Of a DNA stretch of 64,000 nt, positions 17,437 to 25,342 are shown in pieces (position 1 is the first letter of the stretch; every line of letters begins with the position of its first letter). Source of the stretch: Aerococcus viridans (GTDB lineage: Bacteria > Bacillota > Bacilli > Lactobacillales > Aerococcaceae). Below the pieces are notes generated by a model that worked only from the letters and a program-made list of their open reading frames with translations, was not told the origin of the DNA and did not search any database. The stretch is taken from NCBI RefSeq assembly GCF_002083135.2, contig NZ_NBTM02000001.1:434001-498000 (forward strand), in the 5' to 3' direction. The position numbers and the translations under genes were made by a program.

Positions 17437-18750
17437 CTATTTAGCATAGCGACTTTCTTTGAAGTCTAAGCCCAAGTGGTCACGTAATGTGTCCCCTTCA
17501 TATTCGTATGAGTAGTAGCCACGTTCTGCAATCTTAGACAATACATTGTCGAAGAATTCGTCGTAATCATCCCCAAATACTTGCTCATTTAACATGAATC
17601 CATCTGCTGCGTCATTTTCCAACCAGTAGATTAATTTGTCCGCTAATTCATCATATGTACCGTAGAAGTTCCCTTTTGGTGTAGCCGTTTGTAGGGCTAC
17701 TTCACGTAAGGTTAAGTTCTCTTCTTTGGCTTGCGCTTTGATCGCGTCACTTGTTGAACGGAATCCGTCAGATCCTACTTCTCCTAAGTCTGGGAATGGT
17801 GCATCTGGATCGTATTGTTTGAAGTCGTGGTGGTCGAAGAAGCGTGCTAAGTAATCTAGCGCTTCATCCAAGCTGATTAATTGTTGTAATTTCTCATAGT
17901 TAGCAGCAACTTCTTCTTCAGTCGCACCAGTAATTGGTGATAATGATGGCAAAATAACCACTTTTTCTGGGTCACGGCCGTTGGCTTTTACAGCGTCTTT
18001 AACAGCTTTGTAGTACTCTTGTGCTTTTTCCAAGGTGCCAGCTGCATTAAAAATCACTTCACCATGCTTAGCTGCAAACTCGATCCCTTTAGGACTTGCA
18101 CCCGCTTGGAAAATAACCGGTTGACCTTGCGGAGTTCGTTGAATGTTTAAAGGTCCTTTTGAATTGAAGAATTCGCCTTTATGATTCAACACATGGACTT
18201 TGTCTTTATCATAGAAGACACCTGTTTCACGGTCACGGACAAAGGCGTCATCATCAAATGAATCCCATAAGCCTTTAGTGACTTCTAAGTATTCGTTGGC
18301 CATGTCGTAACGTAAGTCATGCTCTGGGTGGTTACCCTTATTATAGTTACCAGCAGACCCTTGTAGTGGCGAGGTTACCACGTTCCAACCAGCACGACCC
18401 TTAGAAATAATATCTAATGACGCAAATTGACGGGCCACATTATAAGGCTCAGAATAAGTGGTTGATAAAGTTCCAACTAAACCAATTTTAGAAGTAATTG
18501 GTGCTAAAGCTGATAATAAAGCGATAGGTTCAAAACGGTTAACAAAATGAGGAATCGATTTTTCATCGATGTATAAACCATCTGCAATGAAGACGAAATC
18601 CGCCCCATTTTTCTCAGCTTTTTTCGTTAAGTTTACATAGTGATCGAAGTCGATTGATGCATCAGGCGCAACATCTTCAGCCTTCCAAGAGTTCATGTGA
18701 GCGCCAGCACCGAATAGTAATACACCTAGTTTTAATTGTTTTTTAGTCAT
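17437..18750 (-). CDS. FMN-dependent monooxygenase, NtaA/SnaA/DszA (YtnJ-like) family
   Basis: 437 residues of the class II LLM flavin monooxygenase family. Clear blocks: GAGAHMNSWK near the start, [50 protein letters not shown]-like KGRAGWNVVTSPL, and QPVIFQAGASPKG. Relatives oxidise organosulfur or aminopolycarboxylate substrates using FMNH2; B. subtilis YtnJ (CmoJ) dealkylates S-alkyl-cysteine derivatives, from memory. It closes an operon with a cystine-type ABC transporter (61 bases after the binding protein), so a sulfur-containing amino-acid substrate is likely. The flavin reductase partner is not identified here. Confidence 0.88.
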   Translation of the reverse strand: MTKKQLKLGVLLFGAGAHMNSWKAEDVAPDASIDFDHYVNLTKKAEKNGADFVFIADGLYIDEKSIPHFVNRFEPIALLSALAPITSKIGLVGTLSTTYSEPYNVARQFASLDIISKGRAGWNVVTSPLQGSAGNYNKGNHPEHDLRYDMANEYLEVTKGLWDSFDDDAFVRDRETGVFYDKDKVHVLNHKGEFFNSKGPLNIQRTPQGQPVIFQAGASPKGIEFAAKHGEVIFNAAGTLEKAQEYYKAVKDAVKANGRDPEKVVILPSLSPITGATEEEVAANYEKLQQLISLDEALDYLARFFDHHDFKQYDPDAPFPDLGEVGSDGFRSTSDAIKAQAKEENLTLREVALQTATPKGNFYGTYDELADKLIYWLENDAADGFMLNEQVFGDDYDEFFDNVLSKIAERGYYSYEYEGDTLRDHLGLDFKESRYAK

Positions 18751-18810
18751 GAAAATCTTCCTTTCTTTCTATTAAATGTCTTATAAAATAGCTTGATTAA
18801 ATCAAAAATC

Positions 18811-19620
18811 CTATTCTGCTTCTCTAGATTGGGTAATATCTACCCCGAAGTATTCATTTGAAATCTCTGCCAAAGTCCCGTCTTCACTTAAAGTTTGAAG
18901 GGCTGCATTAAAGTCCGCAATGATTTGTTGGTTTTCTTCCGTATCTTTGAATGGGAAGCCGACTGGTTTTTCACCGAAAGTTTCATCAATCATCCGTAAA
19001 TCAAGGTCGCGGTTTTTAATTTGCGCAGTCAATTCTTCATAGCCATTGACATAACCTTTCACCTTGCCTGATTGAATATTGGCAACCGCAACTGCCATAC
19101 TTTCTACAAATTCAAGTCCGATTTGATCTTCAGTATCGTATTCTTTCAACACTTCCGCATAGTTAGACCCGACTACACCGTTGACCGTTTCCCCGTATAA
19201 GTCTTCAAGGGTGTTGGTTTCCGTGTCATCAGAAGCTACTGCAATCCCAGTAGAGGCATAGAAGTAGTTATCTGTATACACATAAGACTCTCGACGTTCC
19301 GGCGTATTGGCGAAGTTAACAGCGGTATCTGCCTTTCCAGCTTGCAGTGCTGCAACAACACCAGACCAGTCAGACAAGGCCCATTCAATCTCGTAGCCCG
19401 CTTCCTCTGCTGCTGCTTCAGCAACCTCTACAGAGAAACCTTTCAGTTCATCCCCTTCTTGATAGTGTTGCGGATACCCGTCTGGAGACGCTGCAATTGT
19501 CACTGTTTTATCTGCAGACCCGCTGTCTAAACTCGTCGCTTCTTCTCCTGCAGATGCCCCGCATGCAGCTAAGACCAAAGCCGAGGCCAATCCAATACCC
19601 AATAACTTAAACTTTTTCAA
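18811..19620 (-). CDS. cystine/polar amino-acid ABC transporter substrate-binding lipoprotein
   Basis: 269 residues. Lipobox VLAACGAS at ~16-23, then SBP_bac_3 fold: TVTIAASPDGYPQHYQ, LKGFSVEVAEAAAEEAG, ALSDWSGVVAALQAGKADT and YVYTDNYFYASTGIAV. TcyJ/TcyK-like sequence plus the neighbouring YtnJ-like enzyme point to cystine or S-modified cysteine as ligand; ligand assignment is inference. It lies 14 bases after the permease gene, in the same T-box-controlled operon. Confidence 0.88.
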   Translation of the reverse strand: MKKFKLLGIGLASALVLAACGASAGEEATSLDSGSADKTVTIAASPDGYPQHYQEGDELKGFSVEVAEAAAEEAGYEIEWALSDWSGVVAALQAGKADTAVNFANTPERRESYVYTDNYFYASTGIAVASDDTETNTLEDLYGETVNGVVGSNYAEVLKEYDTEDQIGLEFVESMAVAVANIQSGKVKGYVNGYEELTAQIKNRDLDLRMIDETFGEKPVGFPFKDTEENQQIIADFNAALQTLSEDGTLAEISNEYFGVDITQSREAE

Positions 19621-19634
19621 TGCTTTTCCTCCTC

Positions 19635-20306
19635 TTATCTGGTATATGGTACGGCTAGGCGTTTCTCATACCAGTTTTGTAATAGTGAATATAGAATGGT
19701 GAGGGCCCAGTAAATCAAGGCCACTGCGAAATAGGCTTCAAAGAACCTCAAGGAATTCGAAGCGAATAATTTCCCTTGGGCAAGCAACTCGACGACCCCA
19801 ATTGTGAAGGCTAGTGACGAATTCTTCAGTAAGCCAACAAAGGTATTCCCAGTCCCTGGAATGGCGTTACGAATGGCTTGTGGTAAGACAATCCCTCGCA
19901 ATGTTTGTCCGTAAGTCAAGCCCACCGTCATCGCCGCTTCCACCTGACCCTCGTCTACAGAACCCAAGGCTGCCCGGAATACCTCAGCTAAGTAGGCTGC
20001 TGTATTCAAGGAGAAAGTCAGGATTGACGCCGCTTCAGCCGACATCCCTGTTGCAATCGGTAGAATCTGTGGTAACCCAAAGTAAATCAATAATAACTGG
20101 ACAATGGGGGGCGTCCCTCGAAAAAAGGACATGATCACTTGGATAATCTGGGTCAGTACGGGCACTTTATTGACTAAAACCACCGAAAATAGTCCCCCAA
20201 TGATAACGGCAATCGCCATCGAAGCCAAGGTTAGATACAAGGTAATGGGCAAATAGCCTAGTAAATCTGGCAATATTTCCAACATATAGGCAAAATCAAA
20301 GGTCAT
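19635..20306 (-). CDS. amino-acid ABC transporter permease (His/Glu/Gln/Arg/Opine type)
   Basis: 223 residues with about five membrane segments; EAA loop AAMTVGLTYGQTLRGIVLPQ, then AIRNAIPGTGN, which docks the ATPase. N-terminal block SFFRGTPPIVQLLLIYFG is typical of TcyL/TcyM/GlnP-type single-gene permeases. It is preceded by one base and the ATPase gene and followed by its binding protein, so a homodimeric permease is expected. Confidence 0.9.
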   Translation of the reverse strand: MTFDFAYMLEILPDLLGYLPITLYLTLASMAIAVIIGGLFSVVLVNKVPVLTQIIQVIMSFFRGTPPIVQLLLIYFGLPQILPIATGMSAEAASILTFSLNTAAYLAEVFRAALGSVDEGQVEAAMTVGLTYGQTLRGIVLPQAIRNAIPGTGNTFVGLLKNSSLAFTIGVVELLAQGKLFASNSLRFFEAYFAVALIYWALTILYSLLQNWYEKRLAVPYTR

Positions 20307-20307
20307 A

Positions 20308-21081
20308 TTAGCCTCCTATCCGAACAGCATTACGTTGTAAAAATTGAATCGTCCGCTCATGTTGCGGATTTTCTAAGACGGCTTCAGGTTCGCCTGATTC
20401 AACAATGTAACCGTCTGACATGAAGACGACTTTATCCGCCACTTCTTTAGCGAAATTCATTTCATGAGTCACGATAATCATCGTTGCTTGCTCGTCTCTG
20501 GCAATGTCAGAAATAACCTGTAGTACTTCAGCTACCCATTCAGGATCAAGCGATGAAGTTGGTTCGTCGAACAAAATAACTTTTGGATTGACCGCAACCG
20601 CTCGGGCAATCCCCACACGTTGTTGCTGGCCTCCTGATAAAGTGACTGGATATTTGTCTGCCTTGTCTGCTAAACCTACTTTTTCAAGTAAAGCCAACCC
20701 TTTTTCTTTAGCAGCATCTTTTGAAAATCCTTGCGCCACTTCAAGGGCATAAGTCACGTTTTCAAGCACTGTTTTATTTTTAAATAAGTTGTAGTGCTGG
20801 AAGACCATCGAAGTTTGTTTTCTCAATTCAGCCACAGTTTTTTTCGTTGCCTTCTTAGTATCCACAGCCACATCCCCAATGCGAATAACCCCACCATTCG
20901 GTTCTTCTAGGTAGTTTAAGCATCTAAGCAAGGTCGATTTCCCTGACCCTGATGGTCCGATAATGGCCACAACTTCGCCGGCTGCAACTTCAAAGGATAT
21001 ATCCTTTAAGACCTGGGTCCCAGAAAAGTCCTTTTGTAAGTGTTCAATTTCAATCATATTGTTACTATTATTGTTCGTCAT
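20308..21081 (-). CDS. amino-acid ABC transporter ATP-binding protein (TcyN/GlnQ type)
   Basis: 257 residues: Walker A IGPSGSGKST, Q-loop QTSMVFQHYNLF, signature LSGGQQQRVGIARA, Walker B VILFDEPTSSLDPE and H-loop VTHEM. First gene of the sulfur-uptake operon, starting about 75 bases after the T-box terminator. The length and the absence of a fused domain fit the polar amino-acid transporter subfamily. Confidence 0.92.
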   Translation of the reverse strand: MTNNNSNNMIEIEHLQKDFSGTQVLKDISFEVAAGEVVAIIGPSGSGKSTLLRCLNYLEEPNGGVIRIGDVAVDTKKATKKTVAELRKQTSMVFQHYNLFKNKTVLENVTYALEVAQGFSKDAAKEKGLALLEKVGLADKADKYPVTLSGGQQQRVGIARAVAVNPKVILFDEPTSSLDPEWVAEVLQVISDIARDEQATMIIVTHEMNFAKEVADKVVFMSDGYIVESGEPEAVLENPQHERTIQFLQRNAVRIGG

Positions 21082-21155
21082 ATGTCGCTCATCCTCATTA
21101 TTGTGTTCACTCTATCTTTGCTTGTGTTGACAGTTTAAAATCCTTTTTTGAGTAA

Positions 21156-21425
21156 AATAAAAACCCCTCTCAATAGGCAATAGTCCTATCAAGAAGGGAT
21201 GACTGGTCAACAATCATGGTTCCACCCTTTTTCATATTGTCCTCGCAGACAATATCTCAGTCAGTAAATACTGACAGGCATAACGGCCCCACCCGTCCAA
21301 CCAGCTTTCACTGGCAGGATGCTCCAAGCGCACTTTCATTACCTGTATCCATCTGCTCCCATCAACACAGACTTTCTGTCAAATACATGAGTAATTACTC
21401 TTCTCTTCATCGCATTTCGTGATTA
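21156..21425 (-). promoter_or_regulatory. T-box leader, probably tRNA-Cys responsive, of the sulfur ABC transporter operon
   Basis: Minus-strand elements in order: Stem I with ACAGAAAGTCTGT and GAGCAGAT, the specifier side GTAATGAAAGTGCGCTTGG, the T-box core AGGGTGGAACCATG (21215-21228) and a terminator CCCTTCTTGATAGG / CCTATTGAGAGGGG followed by TTTTT (21158-21199). Using the register that fits the His and Val T-boxes of this window (GAA, two bases, codon), the specifier is UGC at 21330-21332. The acceptor-pairing triplet is UGGA, matching the U73 discriminator of tRNA-Cys. The two readings agree, and suit a cystine-type transporter. Confidence 0.82.
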
Positions 21426-21838
21426 AAAAAATGTCTTTTGCTTGAAGTGAATTTAACAAACCCGAACCTCTTTAGACAAGATTACTGCCTAGGGAGAATA
21501 AGCCTCGTTTTTTATTTTTTGTTTTTACCCTTATATAAAAATGTGTCTTAAAAGTTGATATTTAGCGTTTTCTAACCAAGTACACATAGACTGATAATCG
21601 TAAATAGCTATCAGGAATGATTAAAAAGCTAGTCAAATGATCACAAATTCAGTTGAATTTTAATACAATATTTGTATTAAACCCTAGCATGTAACCCTCT
21701 AAAAGGCGAACAAACCCTATTCTTCAAGCCAACTAAAAAGACGAAACGTGGCCTTGTATCAGCTAGCCATGGTTTCGCCTGTTAAATTATGCAATTTTTC
21801 AAATCCTTACAGCTTGTTGAACCCTTGGCCTTTTGCCA
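21426..21838. other. 413-base intergenic region with a perfect 10-bp palindrome
   Basis: Holds the promoter side of the T-box leader and the downstream side of the broken monooxygenase gene. TTTAATACAA-TAT-TTGTATTAAA at 21659-21681 is a perfect operator-like palindrome. Its core ATACAA-N3-TTGTAT recurs at 25028. No ORF or terminator is supported. Confidence 0.45.
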
Positions 21839-23131
21839 TTAAGGGACAATTGGCACCCCAATTTGTTCACGTAAGGTCGTACCTGGGTACTCTGTCCGAT
21901 AAATACCACGGTCTTGAAGGATTGGCACGACTTCATTGACAAACCGTTCAAAGGCACCTGGAATATCACCAGCGATGATAAAGCCATCAATGGCATCTGC
22001 TTCAACCCAGCGTTGGATTTCATCAGCGATGTCTTCAGCTGTCCCGATAAAGTTTGGACGAGTCACCGCTTGTTCCAAGGCTACTTGACGTAAGGTCTGA
22101 TTTTCTTCCTTAGCCCGTTTCTTGATGTAGTCTGTTGTCGAACGGAAGGCATCTTTCCCAATATCACCTAAATCTGGGAACGGCGCATCTAGGTCATAAC
22201 CTGAGAAGTCGTAGTCATCGAAGTAGCGAGCTAGGTATTTGACTGCATTTTCAATTGGAATTAAGCTGGCAAATTCAGTGTAAGCTGCTTCAGCATCTTC
22301 CAAAGTATCCCCAACAAGTGGGTTGATGCCAGGGTAAACCTTGACCTCTTCAGGGTTACGGCCAGCTGCTTTAGCCCGCGCTTTAATGTCATCATAGAAG
22401 GCCTTCACTTCTTCTAAAGAATTGGCATGGGTGAAAATAGCTTCCGCATTCCCTGCCGCAAAGGCCTGTCCAGAATCTGATGATCCCGCTTGGAAAACGA
22501 GTGGTTCCCCTTGAGGTGAACGGCCAATGTTTAGGGGACCAGCTACTTGGAAATACTCTCCTTCATAGTTTAAACGGTGCAGTTTTTACGGATCAAAGTA
22601 TTGGCCTGTTTCCTTGTTTCTAGGGAAGGCATCCGGTTCCCAAGACCGCCATAAACCACGCACAACATCTAAATGTTCTTGTGCGATTTTATAGCGTTCA
22701 CCGTGAGGCGGTAGCGTCCGGTTGTTGAAGTTCTCAGCCACCCCTGCTTGTGGTGTCGTCACCAAGTTCCACCCAGCACGGCCGTTAGACAAGTGGTCTA
22801 GCGATAGCAATTGACGTGAAATAGTGAAAGGATCTGTATAGGTTGTTGAGAAAGTCCCCACTAAACCAATATTTTCAGTCACAGCCGCTAAACTAGACAA
22901 TAAGGTAATCGGTTCAAAACGGTTTAAAAAATGAGGAATTGACTTCTCAGAAATATATAAACCATCTGCGATAAAGACGAAATCAAATAGTCCTTTCTCT
23001 GCTAATTGCGCCCGCGTCTTATAAAAGTTTAAGTTGGTGCTGGCTGTTTCGTCTACTTGCGGATGACGCCAACCATCTGTTGTGCCACCGATACCATGTA
23101 AAATGGCCCCAAAATGTACTTGTTTAGTCAT
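21839..23131 (-). pseudogene. second NtaA/YtnJ-family FMN monooxygenase, interrupted by an in-frame TAA
   Basis: Reading one frame from 23131 to 21839 gives ~430 codons that align throughout with the paralogue at 17437-18750 ([52 protein letters not shown], then FVNEVVPILQDRG). After ETGQYFDP the next codon is TAA (22586-22588), followed in the same frame by KLHRLNYEGEYFQVAGPLN. A single base change (e.g. GAA or AAA to TAA) explains it. The N-terminal fragment of 181 residues lacks much of the barrel. It is a pseudogene unless the stop is a sequencing error. Last gene of the YtmO/YtnI-like unit. Confidence 0.85.
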
Positions 23132-23132
23132 A

Positions 23133-23420
23133 TTACTTCACTCCTATTCCGGCTGCTTTTAGCCCATTCACCACATGTTCCAACCCTAAATCAATAATCC
23201 CTTGGTATTGCTTGCTATCTTTTTGACCAATTTCAACTACCGGCACATAAGAGACCCCGTATTTGGCATTCAAAATGTCTCTAAATTGGTCGTTTTCTAT
23301 CACGTCAATCAATTCATATGAAAGGTTTTCCTCTTGTAAGTAATTTTTGATTTCCTGGCAATAATGACAGCCTTGTTTAGCCCATAAAATGATATTTGCT
23401 GCTTGTTGTTTGTCTGACAT
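23133..23420 (-). CDS. glutaredoxin-like redox protein (YtnI-like)
   Basis: 95 residues with a thioredoxin-fold start [20 protein letters not shown] (redox motif C-x2-C at ~18-21) and YVPVVEIG, the cis-Pro strand. Context matches B. subtilis ytnI, which sits between ytmO and ytnJ: here it lies 3 bases after the LLM gene and 1 base before the YtnJ-like gene. Its role in the sulfur-salvage pathway, perhaps reduction of a thiol intermediate, is inference. Confidence 0.82.
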   Translation of the reverse strand: MSDKQQAANIILWAKQGCHYCQEIKNYLQEENLSYELIDVIENDQFRDILNAKYGVSYVPVVEIGQKDSKQYQGIIDLGLEHVVNGLKAAGIGVK

Positions 23421-23422
23421 TC

Positions 23423-24415
23423 TTACCCTCCTTTAATTTCCCCTGCTAAGGCTTCAATAATCTCGAATTTCTTAGCGTAAGGGATGCCAATTGTGTGAAT
23501 CACAAAATGGTCGGTATTAAATCTCTTTGAAAAATCGTCTAGTTGCGCTTTTACCTGACTAGCTGTACCAACAAAGGCGCCGACTTGTTTTTCAACGATT
23601 TTGGCGTCTTCAGCTTGGTGCAGGTCAGCATATTCTTCAGCGGCCGCTTGTTTGTTGAAGTTGACCCTTTTGCCAGAATTCAGGACCACCGTATAGGCAG
23701 CTTGTTCAGCAAGGTAGGCTTTACCTTCCTCCGGGTCGTCCGTGATATAAACAATGACGGCAATTTTAAAGTCCCCTGATCCTTGATAAGCGGCTCTTGT
23801 TTTGCCAAGCGCTTCAAGATCTGCATTGGCAAAGTAGGGATAGACTAGGCCGGTATCCTGAGTGGTCGCTAAGTTGGCACTTTCTTGACTACCCCCAAGC
23901 AATTCGATGGTAAAATCCGAATCAATCGCCGGTTGTAAGTCATAGTTTTCAGCTGCATAAGGATGGTCACTCGGGAAATTATTGCGGATGAAACGGATGA
24001 CCTCGATAAATTTGTCATCGAAAGATTGGACTGGTTTGATAAAGTCTCGTTGCAAAACCTCAATCGCCTCATCCTTACCACCTTGAGCCTTACCCAACCC
24101 TAAAATCACCCGACCTGGCGCTAGTTGGTGGAGTACACTGAATGACTCCGCCACTTTATAAGGGACATAATGTTGCAACATGACCCCACCAGATCCTACG
24201 CGAATCTTGTCCGTCTTGGCTAAGATGTAACCCACCAAAATTTCTGGTGCCACACTAGCAATCTCTTTTGCAAAATGGTGTTCCGCCACCACAAAGCTGT
24301 CGTAGCCCAACGCTTCTGCCTTCTGAGCAAACGCAACCGTCTGCTTCAGCGTCGACTGAGCGGTTTCACCTTCATAAATAATGTTTTGATCTAATAAACT
24401 TAAACTTAAAGCCAT
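23423..24415 (-). CDS. LLM class flavin-dependent oxidoreductase (YtmO-like)
   Basis: 330 residues of the luciferase-like class I monooxygenase family: SLSLLDQNIIYEGETAQ, GYDSFVVAEHHFAKEIAS, IRVGSGGVMLQHYVPYKVAE, HQLAPGRVILGLGKAQGG and FIHT-like FVIHTIGIPYAKK at the end. These cover the FMN site of bacterial LLM oxidoreductases. First gene of a three-gene unit behind its own T-box and syntenic with the B. subtilis ytmO-ytnI-ytnJ block, so oxidation of a sulfur compound is the best guess. Confidence 0.85.
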   Translation of the reverse strand: MALSLSLLDQNIIYEGETAQSTLKQTVAFAQKAEALGYDSFVVAEHHFAKEIASVAPEILVGYILAKTDKIRVGSGGVMLQHYVPYKVAESFSVLHQLAPGRVILGLGKAQGGKDEAIEVLQRDFIKPVQSFDDKFIEVIRFIRNNFPSDHPYAAENYDLQPAIDSDFTIELLGGSQESANLATTQDTGLVYPYFANADLEALGKTRAAYQGSGDFKIAVIVYITDDPEEGKAYLAEQAAYTVVLNSGKRVNFNKQAAAEEYADLHQAEDAKIVEKQVGAFVGTASQVKAQLDDFSKRFNTDHFVIHTIGIPYAKKFEIIEALAGEIKGG

Positions 24416-24465
24416 TCACTTACCCCCAATTCTTTCCAACTACCACCGTGTGTCCTTTTTTTGAA

Positions 24466-24735
24466 AAATAAAAGCCCCTCCCTAATAAACAGTCTTGTCT
24501 ATTAAGTAGGGGCGAAGAGTCAACGTTCACGGTGCCACCCTTGTTCAAACTGCCCTCGCGAGCAATTTCTCATCCAGTAAATCTATACTAGAAAATTTAA
24601 CGGTTCCACCCGTCTAACCAGCTTTCACTGGCTAGATGCTCAAAGGTCATTTTCATTACTGGTAATCATCTGCTCTCATCAACTACAGACTTTCTGTGCC
24701 TTACCCCCATAATTACTCTACTCATCCACGCACTA
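24466..24735 (-). promoter_or_regulatory. T-box leader of the LLM monooxygenase operon; specifier unclear
   Basis: Homologous to the T-box at 21156: Stem I ACAGAAAGTCTGT and GAGCAGAT, specifier side GTAATGAAAATGACCTTTG, T-box core AGGGTGGCACCGTG (24527-24540), terminator AGCCCCT / AGGGGC class stem ending in TTTTATTTTT (24468-24513). In the register that gives Cys, Val and His codons in the other three leaders, the specifier would be UGA (24647-24649); one base over it is AUG (24648-24650), followed by the usual purine. The triplet UGGC predicts a G73 tRNA, which fits neither Cys (U73) nor Met (A73). Confidence 0.8.
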
Positions 24736-25342
24736 GTTTATTTGAATATTGCTTATATTTACTTATATTTGCTTTTATTGCTATCTGGACTTGCAATAAA
24801 TTTGCTTGCACTCAATCTAACAAATTCCACTCACTAGCATCAACCTTACCGCCTAGCCCTAAAATTTCCAGATCTCTTTTTGGGCAAAATGGTGACAAAT
24901 CAAAAAATCTAGGAAAAGCCTTTGAACATCAAGCTTTTCACATCAATGTAATTTTTCCATAATCGCTAACCACTATCATCATTGATATGGAAGTGGGACA
25001 GGCACTGACAAAAAATATAAAATATAAATACAATCATTGTACAAAACGCCATTTCTCATCAAATCGAAAATTCTAACAATGTGATTAAATCAGTCTTTCT
25101 AATCAAATCAATTGAAACCGGGTCCTAACCCTACAGATATCGTTTGGCCGATTTTGATTTTCTGCATATAAAAATTGCCTTCTGCTGTTATCACTTTTAT
25201 CGATATCCATTGATTGATAAATGCTTGAGCAAATTCCCCCCACTAGAACCACCTACTCAGTTACAATTCTCTTTAATGATTATGCAATTATTTAAATAGA
25301 TACATAAACAAATCAACCAATTTCTAGAAATGAGGATGTCAG
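24736..25342. other. 607-base AT-rich divergent promoter region
   Basis: Between the T-box leader and the FAD protein gene. No ORF is supported. ATACAA-TCA-TTGTAC at 25028-25042 is an operator-like palindrome similar to the one at 21659. Otherwise nothing is seen. Confidence 0.4.

Noticed and set aside
17219-17449. 76-residue plus-strand ORF
   Set aside because: Runs through the terminator of the monooxygenase gene; no RBS and no family likeness.
24647-24649. Possible selenocysteine-tRNA-sensing T-box (UGA specifier with G73 pairing)
   Set aside because: tRNA-Sec would fit both UGA and G73, but no selenium gene is in the window, the related lineage is not known for selenocysteine, and AUG one base over has the expected following purine.
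24696-24962. 88-residue plus-strand ORF
   Set aside because: Lies over the T-box Stem I and its promoter on the other strand; no coding signature.
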